A stretch of 64,000 nucleotides of DNA from Phycisphaerae bacterium (lineage in GTDB: Bacteria > Planctomycetota > Phycisphaerae > Tepidisphaerales > Tepidisphaeraceae), in NCBI GenBank assembly GCA_026004655.1, contig BPJO01000014.1, forward strand, positions 1 through 64,000. Reading direction: 5' to 3'. The number at the start of each line of letters is the position of its first letter. Position 1 is the stretch's first letter. The notes under the pieces are model-generated. The model was not told the origin of the DNA and did not search any database. It was given only the letters and a program-made list of their open reading frames with translations. Of the stretch, positions 17,093 to 26,233 are shown in pieces. The position numbers and the translations under genes are program-made.

Positions 17093-18394
17093 TTATCGAC
17101 CTAAGATCAGCACCAAAAAAACGATATTCAGAACGACGGACAGCCCGACGAGGCTTAGCAAGGTAATGACGACAGGGTTTTGCCAGATCGTAGGGATAAG
17201 CGAGGGGGGCGCATCAAGATCGAGTGTCTGGGTGTGCTGCTCGAGCTTTTGAAGGGCATCCAGATCAACCGTGCGACGGGCGTGTTTGGGGGGTTGACCT
17301 TCTTTGACCAGTTTGAGGTCTTCGAGCATGTCCTCGGTGGTCTGATAGCGTTCGTCACGGTTTTTGGCCATCGCGACTTCGATGATTTCGCTGATCCCGC
17401 TGGATAACGCGACATTAATATGATCCGGCGGGGTCAGGGGTTCACGCAGATGCTTGTGCATCACGGCAGAAGGGGAATCCCCGTCAAAGGGGGGGTGTCC
17501 GGTAACCAGGTGATAAAGCGTCGCGCCAAGGGAATAGATGTCAGCCCGATGGTCGATATCGATATCCCCGCGGATCTGTTCCGGACTAATATAATAGGGG
17601 GTTCCGTAGGCTTTTCCGGCTTCGGATTCGGCGGCCTGTTTGTCATCGGTGGAACGGGCCAGACCCAAATCCGTGAGTTTGGCGACATTATTGTGTGTGA
17701 GAATGATATTTTTGGGTTTGACGTCGCGATGGATCAACCCTTTGCTATGGGCATGGGCCAGGGCGTCCGCCATCTGGATACCGATATCCAGAGCTTCGGC
17801 TTCGGAAAAATTGCGTCCTTCCCCGACGGGCGGGGGCTGCATGATGTCATAGAGGGTTTTGCCCTCGACGTATTCCATGACAAAGTAATGAAATCCGTCT
17901 GGGGTGCTCCCGACGTCGATGGCTTGGACAATGTTGTTGTGTGACAGTTTGGCGGCGGCGCGGCCTTCTTTGTAGAACCGTTCCACAAAATCGACTGAAT
18001 CGGAGTTTTTCTTCGGAAGGACTTTAATGGCCACGATGCGATCCAGAGAGACCTGCCGGGCTTTGTAAACGGTGGCCATTGCGCCTTTGCCGAGTTTGCC
18101 GAGCAGGACATATCCGGGGATCTGAGAATTGCGGCGTTCTTCGAGGTGTTTACGGATGCGCTTGGCTTGGTTGGCGGTAATAAACCCGTGCTCAACCAGG
18201 AGATCGGCCAAGGAGCGCTGGTTCGGATCGGAGGACTGTTTTTGTTGTTCTCGACAGAAGTCGATTTCGGGTTTGGTGGCCAAGCCGGTTTCCATGACGA
18301 CACGACCGACCTCGGTATCGAGATTGGGTCCGAGCCCAAAGATCCCCGTCTCGGTGTTGGGTTGAGGCTTGGTGTCCATTGGAACGTGAGTCAT
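17093..18394 (-). CDS. Membrane-anchored Ser/Thr protein kinase (Hanks type)
   Basis: A 433-residue protein in three parts. Residues about 25-90 hold two short repeats of the kind (L)G..L...G(L/F)IT..Q found in MshEN/GspE N-terminal domains. Residues about 95-360 are a Hanks-type kinase domain with GKLGKGAMATVYKA (P-loop), the VAIKVL lysine, catalytic HRDVKPKN, TDLG in place of DFG, and the APE-like SPEQ. One C-terminal membrane helix (about residues 408-430) leaves almost nothing outside, so any signal sensing is probably cytoplasmic. The DLG and SPEQ variants are common in active planctomycete kinases. Confidence 0.92.
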   Translation of the reverse strand: MTHVPMDTKPQPNTETGIFGLGPNLDTEVGRVVMETGLATKPEIDFCREQQKQSSDPNQRSLADLLVEHGFITANQAKRIRKHLEERRNSQIPGYVLLGKLGKGAMATVYKARQVSLDRIVAIKVLPKKNSDSVDFVERFYKEGRAAAKLSHNNIVQAIDVGSTPDGFHYFVMEYVEGKTLYDIMQPPPVGEGRNFSEAEALDIGIQMADALAHAHSKGLIHRDVKPKNIILTHNNVAKLTDLGLARSTDDKQAAESEAGKAYGTPYYISPEQIRGDIDIDHRADIYSLGATLYHLVTGHPPFDGDSPSAVMHKHLREPLTPPDHINVALSSGISEIIEVAMAKNRDERYQTTEDMLEDLKLVKEGQPPKHARRTVDLDALQKLEQHTQTLDLDAPPSLIPTIWQNPVVITLLSLVGLSVVLNIVFLVLILGR

Positions 18395-18531
18395 CGAGCG
18401 ATCTGCAGCTTAACCCTAGATTGGTGCAATCGTTATGTCAAGAAAAATGAACACAACTTCGTACCCCGTCAGGAAGGGTCCTGCGTCAAGGCGGTCCGGG
18501 GTATCTGACCGGTATAGATGGTGGTTTTTGA

Positions 18532-18566
18532 CCGTTTTAACAGCGGACTCTCGAAAACGGGCTGTT
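18532..18566 (+). repeat. Interleaved inverted repeats
   Basis: CCGTTTT (18532-18538) pairs with AAAACGG (18554-18560), while AACAGC (18539-18544) pairs with GCTGTT (18561-18566). The two pairings interleave and so form alternative hairpins or a pseudoknot-like fold. Role unknown. Confidence 0.45.
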
Positions 18567-18588
18567 GAAAGATCAGGCCGAACGTGAT

Positions 18589-18777
18589 ATGTCTGATAAA
18601 CAAGTCGGTTATGATCCTGCCGAGCCAGATGAGACACCTGAAATACCTGCCGCTGGCGTTTTTGGCCGGCGTTCATGGGTTTGCCATCCTCGCTCCGTAC
18701 CTCGGCGTTTGCGCCGCCATCCATGCGTTATCGGTCCAGAGGCGCCGTCGATCCAGCCCTTCTACGAAAGCCATTGA
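18589..18777 (+). pseudogene. Possible small membrane protein, frame broken
   Basis: From the ATG at 18589 one frame encodes an acidic, Pro-rich start (MSDKQVGYDPAEPDE). A second frame then continues with HLKYLPLAFLAGVHGFAILA and a further hydrophobic run, with G/C-rich third positions as in real genes here. Joining them needs one indel near 18630-18640, similar to those in neighbouring genes. A small single- or double-span membrane protein is plausible, but neither the family nor the 3' end could be fixed; the end given is the stop of the first frame. Confidence 0.3.
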
Positions 18778-18830
18778 CAACAGATTTCGGGGACCAACCA
18801 GACAGAGGAGCTACTCACAGAGCAAGTGGC

Positions 18831-19083
18831 TTAAGCGGTCGGGGGGGTGGAATCCTTGTCTTCGGCGAGTCGTTCCAGAATCAGGGTGGCAATATCTTTT
18901 TTGAGCAGATCGGGATAAAGCCCCAGAATGGCGGCTTGGATGTGGTCCGGCTGATTGGCAAACCATTCCACCAGCCTGGAAGTGATGGCGATCTGGGTTA
19001 TCCCGAGCTGGTCCGATAGCTCCATGAAGTTTCTGTTTGGCCTCGGTGCTCAGCTGGATGCGATAGACAACGCGTTCTTTCAT
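18831..19083 (-). CDS. Small ribbon-helix-helix-like protein (frameshifted)
   Basis: The ATG at 19083 is preceded by AAGGA. The first 19 residues (VVYRIQLSTEAKQKL) look like the beta-strand and first helix of a MetJ/Arc/CopG-type fold. An extra base near 19027 then shifts the frame, and the continuation (MELSDQLGITQIAITSRLVE) fits the helix-turn-helix of that fold. Corrected length is about 83 residues. It begins 13 bp after the corrected stop of the FixJ-like regulator and is likely co-transcribed. DNA binding is inferred from the pattern only. Confidence 0.6.
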
Positions 19084-19096
19084 AAAAAATCCTTCG

Positions 19097-19838
19097 TCAA
19101 ACCAGCGCGTGGTTCTCGATGTCCACTTTGTGGTTTAATGTGGTGCGCGGCTTTGATTTCGGTGCACTCAATCTCGCTTGAGGCCTGAAGCATGAGCATG
19201 AGTTACGAGAACTCGTTGATGGGTTTATCGGCCCCTTCACATCGCAACGCAAAGCCGCCCGGACCAGAGATGCCAGACTGTCCACGTTCATCTTTCCGCA
19301 TGACATTTCCACGATGAACCTCGATCGTTTTCTCACTCAGACCCAGCTTCCCGGCGATTTGTTTGTTGGCCAGCCCGCTGACCACCAGTTCCAGAACCTG
19401 TCGTTCCCGTTCCGAAAGGGTCTGAAAATGTTCTCGAATCCGGTTTTTTTCTTTCAGATAGGCCCATTCCGAAGCGTCATGAGCGATGGCCCGCTGGATG
19501 CTTTGCAGAAGGATTTCGGGTTCGACCGGTTTTTCAAACAGATCAAAAGCTTTTTGCTTCATTGCCTGAACGGCTGAGGAGACCTCGGCTTTTGCTGACA
19601 AAATGATCACGGGCAAGGTGATGTTTCTTTTCAACAGTTCGGCTTGAAGCGCCAGACCGTCCATGTCCTCCAGACACAAATCTAGCACGATGCAACCACG
19701 AAAGTCAGGGTGAACTTCTGCAAGAAACTGATTGGCTGAGAGATAACACGTTGAAGCAAATCCGCCTCTGGAAGCAACCTTTGCAACAAAAGCCGAAGCT
19801 ACCGGATCGTCATCAATGATATAAACCTGCTCGACCAC
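19097..19838 (-). CDS. FixJ/NarL-type response regulator (frameshift near C-terminus)
   Basis: Receiver domain (residues about 1-120) with the acidic pocket in YIIDDD, phospho-acceptor Asp in IVLDLCLEDMDG, switch Ser in ILSAK and the Lys in FEKPVE. A LuxR-type helix-turn-helix follows (LSERERQVLELVVSGLANKQ and GLSEKTIEVHRGNVM). An extra A near 19293-19295 diverts the frame, which then stops at 19203; the other frame continues MNVDSLASLVRAALR, the normal last helix of FixJ proteins, and runs to 19097. Start is GTG at 19838 with AGGG upstream. Divergent from the histidine kinase/NtrC pair, which may be its partner. Confidence 0.85.
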
Positions 19839-19935
19839 TTCCTTGACCCTTTCCTGCGCCCGAACGAATTGTCAAAATCGCGATGCATTAATCTATAGCA
19901 ATTCAATAGGAAATAGATAGTCTTTACAGTTAAAA

Positions 19936-19974
19936 CCTCGAAACGTATTGAATTACGTCAATACGTTATCGAGG
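19936..19974. repeat. Long inverted repeat between divergent two-component genes
   Basis: CCTCGAAACGTATTGA (19936-19951) is the inverted copy of 19958-19974, with a 6-nt loop and one bulged base. It lies in the shared promoter region of the FixJ-like gene (minus) and the histidine kinase (plus). It could be an operator for either regulator; no T-run follows, so a terminator is less likely. Confidence 0.6.
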
Positions 19975-20032
19975 GTCTTCTGTCGCGTGACAAACCGAAG
20001 ATGAACCAGATCAACCTCGGAAAGGCTTGCCA

Positions 20033-20833
20033 ATGCTGGAGTTAGCACTCGGAGCAGGCGCAGGATTGTTAGTCGGACTTGGTATCGCAGGTCTGGCCGG
20101 GTGGTATTTGAATCGTCGGTTGTTGGCCGCCCGAGAACAAATGCGCCAAGCCGAGCGTCTGGCCGAACTCGGGTCACTGACCGGAGGGTTGGCACATGAG
20201 ATCAAAAACCCGTTATCCACGGTCCAGTTGAATCTTCAATTACTTCAGGAAGATTTGGCATCGGACCGATCAACCCCGCCGGGGGTTTTGTCCCGTCTGT
20301 CAACGATCACGCGAGAGGCTTCCCGGTTGCGCGATACCCTGGACGACTTTTTAAGGTACGCAGGTCGGATCGAAATCCAACCCCAAACGGTCAATCTTTC
20401 CCAACTCCTAGGCGAACTGGTCGATTTTCTGTCTCCCCAGGCGCAATTGGCTAAGGTTCAGCTGCGTCATGCCAACCCCGACCAGGAAGTATTGGCGCAC
20501 GTCGATCCGAAACTGATCAAACAAGCCTGTCTGAATCTGATGATCAATGCTATCCAGGCCATGCCCAACGGTGGAGAGCTGATCGTGTCGGCCGGTCCAC
20601 GAGACCGTTGGGTCGAGTTGTCAATTACCGATACCGGACCCGGAATCCCACCCGAAGAACAGGACAAAATCTTCCAAGCCTACTACTCAAAACGCAAAGG
20701 CGGAACCGGAATCGGTCTGGCCATGACCAAACGCATCGCACAGGAGCACGGGGGACGGGTCGAACTCAAATCCGAAGTAGGAAAAGGGTCACGGTTCTCT
20801 ATCCTCTTGCCTCGCGGCAAATCCTCTTCCTGA
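20033..20833 (+). CDS. NtrB-like sensor histidine kinase
   Basis: A compact 266-residue kinase with one N-terminal membrane helix (about residues 4-24) and no recognisable sensor domain. The HisKA helix carries the phospho-acceptor His in GLAHEIKNPLSTVQLNL. The ATPase domain has the N box (NLMINAIQAMPNGG), DTGPGIPPEEQ and GGTGIGLAMTK. It is followed 51 bp later by an NtrC-type regulator, its probable partner. The ATG at 20033 has GGAAAGG upstream and is preferred over the TTG at 20027. Confidence 0.92.
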   Translation: MLELALGAGAGLLVGLGIAGLAGWYLNRRLLAAREQMRQAERLAELGSLTGGLAHEIKNPLSTVQLNLQLLQEDLASDRSTPPGVLSRLSTITREASRLRDTLDDFLRYAGRIEIQPQTVNLSQLLGELVDFLSPQAQLAKVQLRHANPDQEVLAHVDPKLIKQACLNLMINAIQAMPNGGELIVSAGPRDRWVELSITDTGPGIPPEEQDKIFQAYYSKRKGGTGIGLAMTKRIAQEHGGRVELKSEVGKGSRFSILLPRGKSSS

Positions 20834-20884
20834 ATCAAAACAGTCTCAGACGAATCAGAGAAGGAAACCCGATCGTCTCAGAGA

Positions 20885-22294
20885 ATGACTTTGCCTGGTG
20901 ACGACGTACAATATCCAGATATGTCTGACAACAAACAGGACACGGCTCGTATTCTGATCGTCGATGATGAGAAGGACCATGCCCAGGTCATGTCCGATGC
21001 ACTGATCAGGTTGGGACATTCCCGGGATTTGGCTTACAACTTGGATGAAGCACTTTCTAGGCTTTCTCGCAAGCAGTACGACGTCATCATCACCGATTTG
21101 ATGATGGACGGTCACCCCCAGGGGCTCGATCTGCTCGCCCATGCCATGAAATTAACTCCTACTCCGGTGGTGCTGATGGTCACCGCCCATGCCGACATTC
21201 CCACGTGCAAGACGGCCTTGAACCAGGGGGCTTTTGATTACATCGAAAAACCCCTGGACCTGGAATATTTTCGACTCAAAGTCCAGCAGGCTTCTGAAAA
21301 GGCCCTTCTCCGACGAGAAAACGAGGTGCTGCAGGCGCAACTGGTCGAAACAGGGGGGTTCGAAGGGATCATCGGACGTTCCGCTCAAATGCAACAAGTC
21401 ATCACGACGGCCCGTCAGGTCGCTGCCAGTGATATACCGGTCCTGATTCTCGGAGAAAGCGGAACGGGCAAGGAGCTGATCGCCCGGGCGATTCACAATA
21501 ATTCTCGTCGTCGTAAATCGCGTCTGGTGACGATCAACTGTGCCGGTCTGAGCGAATCGATCCTGGAAGATGAGCTGTTCGGACACGTGAAGGGCGCCTA
21601 CACCGGTGCACAATCGGACCGTGAAGGTCGGTTCGAATACGCCGATCGAGGAACACTGTTTCTAGATGAAATCGGGGACATGCCCGCGTCCATGCAAGCC
21701 AAGTTGCTCCGTGTCCTGGAAAGCGGAGAAGTAGTCCGGTTAGGAAGCAATGAACCCCGACGGGTGGATGTTCGGATCATCAGTGCGACCAACCGTCATC
21801 TAGAAGAAATGGTCCAGGAGAAAAAGTTCCGCGAAGACCTGTTCTTCCGGATCAAAGGCATTACGATCCAGTTACCCCCGCTTCGAGAACGCAAACAGGA
21901 CATCCCGCTTTTGACCCACTTTTTCATCAAACAGATGTCCGAAAAATATGGCAAAACCATCGACGGGATCGATTCGGACGCCCAAAATCTGCTGATGGCG
22001 TATTCTTGGCCAGGAAATGTCAGGCAACTCCGGAACGTGATCGAAAACATGGTCGTCCTGGCCCGGGGGAATCATTTGACAAAATCCGATATTCCCTCAG
22101 ACATCAACCCTCGTGCCGATACAGGCGCCGGACCATCGATGGATCATTTTGTCGGTTATTCGATCGAACAGGCTGAACGCGAGCTGATTCGCAATACACT
22201 CAAAGCCACCAACGGGAACCGTGAACAGGCTGCCCAGATCCTCGGTATCGGCGAACGCACCCTTTATCGCAAAATCAAAGAATATCAGTTATAG
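20885..22294 (+). CDS. NtrC-family sigma-54-dependent response regulator
   Basis: A 469-residue protein: receiver domain (about residues 20-135, acceptor Asp in [10 protein letters not shown]), AAA+ activator domain (about 160-395) and a Fis-type helix-turn-helix at the end ([20 protein letters not shown]). The AAA+ part has Walker A GESGTGKE, Walker [10 protein letters not shown] and the sigma-54 contact loop as GAYTGA instead of the usual GAFTGA. It activates sigma-54 promoters when phosphorylated, presumably by the kinase immediately upstream. A second in-frame ATG at 20921 (MSDNKQD) is equally possible as the start. Confidence 0.93.
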   Translation: MTLPGDDVQYPDMSDNKQDTARILIVDDEKDHAQVMSDALIRLGHSRDLAYNLDEALSRLSRKQYDVIITDLMMDGHPQGLDLLAHAMKLTPTPVVLMVTAHADIPTCKTALNQGAFDYIEKPLDLEYFRLKVQQASEKALLRRENEVLQAQLVETGGFEGIIGRSAQMQQVITTARQVAASDIPVLILGESGTGKELIARAIHNNSRRRKSRLVTINCAGLSESILEDELFGHVKGAYTGAQSDREGRFEYADRGTLFLDEIGDMPASMQAKLLRVLESGEVVRLGSNEPRRVDVRIISATNRHLEEMVQEKKFREDLFFRIKGITIQLPPLRERKQDIPLLTHFFIKQMSEKYGKTIDGIDSDAQNLLMAYSWPGNVRQLRNVIENMVVLARGNHLTKSDIPSDINPRADTGAGPSMDHFVGYSIEQAERELIRNTLKATNGNREQAAQILGIGERTLYRKIKEYQL

Positions 22295-22429
22295 ACCTTT
22301 GCATTTCTAAGCGTTCGAAGAACCGATCAGGTACCCGCGCCAGCCTCGAGTACATCTCAGAGAGTTAGTGTGGTTCAATGGAGGGATTGACACAGACGGT
22401 GCTCCCTTGACCGGAACTTCAACGGATGC

Positions 22430-22871
22430 TCAGTTATCCGCAAATCCACTTTCCCAGGCACGTGATTTGTCATGATTTCTCAAGTCGATGTCGTGATCGA
22501 CCGCAGCCTTCATGGCCAGGAGCACCGAAACCCAGCCTGCCACCATTTCCATGCGAATGGATTCATCAACATTCGTAGCCAAGAGTGAAAGGTCGGTACC
22601 CGCCTTTTCCGTCACCGGATAAAGAGAACTCAACAACGGTTCCAAAATACTCGAGGCTGAAAACGGTAGGTTCGTTCCTGACTAAAATCCGGCCTGAGAA
22701 TGGTTCATAATTCAAAATATGGAAGGTGATGACCCCATCGACCTCCGGCGCTGATTCAGCCCAGAAACGAGCTCGCCCTTCATCCGTAGCTAGTGCTGCA
22801 AAGACCCTCTCCGGGGAAGATTTGAAATGCACTTTCCAACGGATGATGCCCGGTTCTGACTGGAACGACAT
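22430..22871 (-). CDS. SRPBCC/AHSA1-like ligand-binding domain protein (frameshifted)
   Basis: The ATG at 22871 has GAGG five bases upstream. The product starts with the SRPBCC pattern IIRWKVHFKSSPERVFAALA, then TDEGRARFWAESAP, as in activator-of-Hsp90-like START-fold proteins. An extra A in the run at 22606-22609 shifts the frame; the continuation (GTDLSLLATNV, then VAGWVSVLLAMKAAVDHDID) is the expected last strand and long helix. Corrected length is about 146 residues. Ligand unknown. It follows the pseudopilin by 94 bp and may share its transcript. Confidence 0.8.
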
Positions 22872-22965
22872 AAACACCTCACTATTGGCTGGATGTTTCG
22901 TTGTCATCCAGGTCAGCCTGCGAGATTCGATGGGGTCATCAGACGTGGATGACCAGTCGGAGAGT

Positions 22966-23940
22966 TTATCGGTTCTCCAGTCCACTAGGACCATGGTCAG
23001 CGATGTCGAGACCGGTCCAAAGCCCGTTGTCTCGGACACCATCTCCGTTGGAATCATCGATCTGGTCGAGAGTGAGCATTTCGCCATGTCCGTCGCAGAA
23101 AGCGACAGCGATCCTACCCCGGTGTCGTTCATCGGGCAAAGAACGATAAGCCGATTTGCCTTTGAGAGATGGGTCTTCATTGGAAGCCCTTGACCCGCTA
23201 CCGTTACGATATCCGTAATTGTTTGTATCTCGATCGACGGGGTTGCCCGAGAGGTTTCTCCTACCCCCTTTGGAACCCAAGTTATACGACTGAAGCGGTG
23301 GGTCGATCACGTACACACCGTCGCCGTTATACGGATTGGCAACTGCGTTGGTACCACGGGTGTCTGCGACGGCGACCGTTCGAGAACTGGAACGGATTTT
23401 AGAGGCGCGTTGCAAAAAGGCGGTGCGGTAATTCGGATCCGCAGCGGCCGGGTCGTGTCGTCCGTTTCCGAGATACTGGTAGTTATATCCGTATCCCCCA
23501 AAGTATTTAACCCCCTGAGGGGCCCAGGTCGCGTACGGTGGATTCGGTTTCTGAGCGTCCGGGACGATATCGGTCGTGTGGTTGAAAGCTTTGTTCATGT
23601 TGGGATACCAGACCGGATCTAAAGAAGGGCAAACGAAAATGTCCGTGTTCCTAATATGCGGATAGATGGCATCGACCCAACGTGTCCGGGCGACATTGGG
23701 TCGTTCCGCCCAGGCGCCGGGGGGGTAGTATCCACGGTTTTCGTTGACGTACATCGCGATGGCGTTCCCGATGTTACGAATATTCGACAGACACTTAACC
23801 GAAGCGGCCTGTTGACGGGCGATATTCAACGACGGGAGCAAAATCGATATTAACAAGGCGATAATCCCGATGACCACCAACAGTTCGACAAGCGTAAATG
23901 CTTTTTTGATATTGCTTTGTGTAAAAATGGATGGAGACAT
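22966..23940 (-). CDS. Pseudopilin with H-X9-DG C-terminus
   Basis: A 324-residue protein beginning with a short leader and [21 protein letters not shown], the prepilin cleavage site and hydrophobic helix. The C-terminal part contains the planctomycete H-X9-DG signature ([13 protein letters not shown]). The middle is rich in Gly, Asn and Tyr, with repeated YNYQYLGNG-like stretches. Role is unknown; export and assembly in a pseudopilus-like structure is assumed from the N-terminus. Its promoter carries a TGAGA-N5-TCTCA palindrome similar to that before the PEP-CTERM unit. The ATG at 23940 has GAGGA upstream. Confidence 0.88.
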   Translation of the reverse strand: MSPSIFTQSNIKKAFTLVELLVVIGIIALLISILLPSLNIARQQAASVKCLSNIRNIGNAIAMYVNENRGYYPPGAWAERPNVARTRWVDAIYPHIRNTDIFVCPSLDPVWYPNMNKAFNHTTDIVPDAQKPNPPYATWAPQGVKYFGGYGYNYQYLGNGRHDPAAADPNYRTAFLQRASKIRSSSRTVAVADTRGTNAVANPYNGDGVYVIDPPLQSYNLGSKGGRRNLSGNPVDRDTNNYGYRNGSGSRASNEDPSLKGKSAYRSLPDERHRGRIAVAFCDGHGEMLTLDQIDDSNGDGVRDNGLWTGLDIADHGPSGLENR

Positions 23941-23949
23941 AGTAATCCT

Positions 23950-23982
23950 CTTATATGAGATAGAGTCTCAATATCATATAAG
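23950..23982. promoter_or_regulatory. Nested palindromic operator upstream of the second pseudopilin
   Basis: TGAGATAGAGTCTCA (23956-23970) lies within a perfect outer inverted repeat CTTATATGA/TCATATAAG (23950-23958 and 23974-23982). It covers the region from the -10 box to the ribosome binding site. Confidence 0.7.
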
Positions 23983-24000
23983 TCGGAGACGATTCTGCAA
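23973..24000 (-). promoter_or_regulatory. Promoter of the second pseudopilin gene
   Basis: TTGCAG (23995-24000) and TATGAT (23973-23978) with a 16-base spacer on the minus strand. The palindrome starts two bases downstream of the -10, almost the same geometry as at 16944-16987. Confidence 0.55.
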
Positions 24001-24080
24001 CACCGTAACGTGATTTGTCCAAAACAATTTAAAAGTGCAAAGATTGCTCAACTTTGGACAGGGTTCAAAACAAACGCGGT

Positions 24081-25319
24081 TTATCGTGTCCGACGGGCAA
24101 TGATGATCGTCTGGTCATCTTTAGGTGTCGTCCTGTCGGACCAGGTACGAACGATCTGTCGGAGGTGGGCGATTTGTTGATCCGCGGGTCGATTCGTTTG
24201 AGACCCCAGAATGGTTTCGAGACGCTGGGTGCCCAGTTGTTCACCGGACCGGGAAGGGGCTTCGAAAATTCCGTCCGAGACCAGCACGATCTGACCGCCC
24301 GGTTGCAGGTGAAAGATCGGGTAATTCTGCACGGTGGATTCGGGATCGACCACCAGAGGTAATCCCGAGGCATTCCATTGTTCAAACACCGAGTCGCCCG
24401 AACTCGAAACCAGGATCGGTCCATGACCTGCCGACGCCATTTCTACCTCACCGGTCGAGGACAGATAAACCAACACCGCTGTTACGAACCGGTTGGGGGA
24501 TAGGTCCTCCGAGAGTCGGGCGTTGACTTTATTCAACACGTCCGCGGGGGAAAGAGTGTCGGTCGTCAACACTCGGATCAACGACCGGACCTGCGCCACC
24601 ACCATTGCCGCTGCCATCCCATGACCGGCAGCATCGGCCAAGAGCATCGCGAGTCGCCCGTCGTTGAGTTGCCACAAGTCATAACAATCTCCTCCGGTCA
24701 CCGAAGCAGGGACCGACCAGCCAGCGACATCCAGCGTCGTAATCGCAGGCACTTCTCGGGGTAACAGCTCTGTCTGTACCTGCGCCGCCAGCTCCATTTC
24801 GTGTCGTATTCTGACGGATTCTATCACTTGCTCATGAAGCCGGTGTCTTTGCACGACCACCCCGATCTGGTCGGCTAAAAGCTGACACAGGTCCAGATGC
24901 GTCCGGGAAAAACCATCTCGGTGGTTGATGGCTTGTAAAACACCCACCGGACACCGGTCCAGATCGAGTATGGGAACGGTCAAGAGGTCGCGGGTCCGAA
25001 ATCCGGTCTGTTCATCCACAGCCCGATTGAACCGCGGGTCGGCGTAAGCATCGGGTGTCCAGACCGATTCTCCGGTCTGAAACACGTGCCCGGCCAGACC
25101 TGTTCGATAATCCAGACGGATCGGATCGGTACCGATCGCAACCTGTGTCCACAATTCGTGGGTCGATTCATCCAAAAAATAAACACTCGCACGTTCGCAC
25201 CCGAGCACCTGACACGTAATCCTCGCTGCCCGGGGTAAGAGTGACTCGAGGTCCAGGGTGATGGCTAGAACACGCGACAGATCCAGTAAATGGGTCAATT
25301 GATCGGATGACAGCGACAT
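24081..25319 (-). CDS. GAF domain-SpoIIE/RsbU-type PP2C phosphatase
   Basis: A 412-residue soluble protein. Residues about 20-165 form a GAF sensor domain. After a helical linker (about 165-190) a PP2C/SpoIIE domain follows, with metal-binding Asp residues in GGDCYD and LLADAAGHG and a late DD in KDDQT. Such proteins dephosphorylate anti-anti-sigma factors in partner-switching stress pathways, though no RsbV or RsbW homolog is seen nearby. The ATG at 25319 has AGGGA upstream. It is divergent from the metallophosphoesterase. Confidence 0.9.
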   Translation of the reverse strand: MSLSSDQLTHLLDLSRVLAITLDLESLLPRAARITCQVLGCERASVYFLDESTHELWTQVAIGTDPIRLDYRTGLAGHVFQTGESVWTPDAYADPRFNRAVDEQTGFRTRDLLTVPILDLDRCPVGVLQAINHRDGFSRTHLDLCQLLADQIGVVVQRHRLHEQVIESVRIRHEMELAAQVQTELLPREVPAITTLDVAGWSVPASVTGGDCYDLWQLNDGRLAMLLADAAGHGMAAAMVVAQVRSLIRVLTTDTLSPADVLNKVNARLSEDLSPNRFVTAVLVYLSSTGEVEMASAGHGPILVSSSGDSVFEQWNASGLPLVVDPESTVQNYPIFHLQPGGQIVLVSDGIFEAPSRSGEQLGTQRLETILGSQTNRPADQQIAHLRQIVRTWSDRTTPKDDQTIIIARRTR

Positions 25320-25407
25320 GACATGTTCCCTCCACATTTCACCCTATCACAGTCGTGTGGGTTTCCCAAACAGAGAATATTTTTCCAGGATTCGATCAAA
25401 CCGTATC

Positions 25408-26217
25408 ATGTCGCGGATGGTTCGATTTATTCACATCACCGACACCCACATCGGTCCACACAAGGATTTTACGCTCTACGGGCGAAGACCTTATGAGTAT
25501 CTACAAGTGTTGATCGATCAGATCAACGCCCTCCCGTTTGAGGTCGATTTTGTGCTCCATACCGGCGACGTGGTGGATGATGCCAACCCGATTTCGTACG
25601 AACTCTTTCGTGATCAGATATCACGTCTGAGGTTTCCGGTCCGGTATGCGATGGGGAATCACGATCATGCTGGGGAACTTCAGACTCGACTGATGGAGTC
25701 GCGCACGGTTCTGGAACGGGTGGACTACCGTTTTGACATAGGCGGGATTCGATTCGTGATCGTGGATACTCGCGGACCGTTCGAACCAGGGGGACGGGTG
25801 GAACAAGGACAACTTGACTGGTTGAAGACGCAATGCGCCCCTGACGGTCCTCCGCTGGTGATCGGGATGCATCATGTTCCGACGTTTTTGGATACGCCTT
25901 GGCTGGACCATCCTCCGCGAGGTTGGGGGGGGAAGTTCATGTTCATCGACAACGCATCGGAATTGTTGGAAACGATTCGTCCTGCCCGGTCCCGGATTCG
26001 GGGGATTTTCACGGGTCATGTGCACGGACTTTTCATAACACAAGTCCACGGGCTGATGGTCTGCGCGGGTCAAAGTGCGTTCGGTCCGTTACAGTCTTAT
26101 CCCCACACCGATGAAGTGACCGTGGACCACGAACAAGACGTCATGTTCAACCTGGTGACGGTGACAGCGGAACAAACCATCATCCGACCGAGGACCTATT
26201 CCCTATCGGGAGGGTAG
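25408..26217 (+). CDS. Calcineurin-like metallophosphoesterase (Icc/CpdA type)
   Basis: A 269-residue class III phosphodiesterase-like enzyme with the full metal-ligand series: DTHIG, HTGDVVDD, GNHDH, GMHH and GHVHG. This arrangement is that of CpdA-type cyclic-nucleotide and related phosphodiesterases; the substrate cannot be told from sequence. Starts at 25408 or 25417 both give a protein that begins just before the first motif; in-frame codons further upstream encode non-conserved sequence. Convergent with cysNC, 41 bp away. Confidence 0.88.
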   Translation: MSRMVRFIHITDTHIGPHKDFTLYGRRPYEYLQVLIDQINALPFEVDFVLHTGDVVDDANPISYELFRDQISRLRFPVRYAMGNHDHAGELQTRLMESRTVLERVDYRFDIGGIRFVIVDTRGPFEPGGRVEQGQLDWLKTQCAPDGPPLVIGMHHVPTFLDTPWLDHPPRGWGGKFMFIDNASELLETIRPARSRIRGIFTGHVHGLFITQVHGLMVCAGQSAFGPLQSYPHTDEVTVDHEQDVMFNLVTVTAEQTIIRPRTYSLSGG

Positions 26218-26233
26218 GAAATGGTTACTCCAA

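Larger units (their letters stand above)
18395..18830. other. Gap between kinase and regulator genes, no confident gene
   Basis: About 435 bp without a firm gene. It holds overlapping inverted repeats at 18532-18566 and a possible small membrane protein from 18589, both listed separately. No tRNA or promoter of good quality was recognised. Confidence 0.5.
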
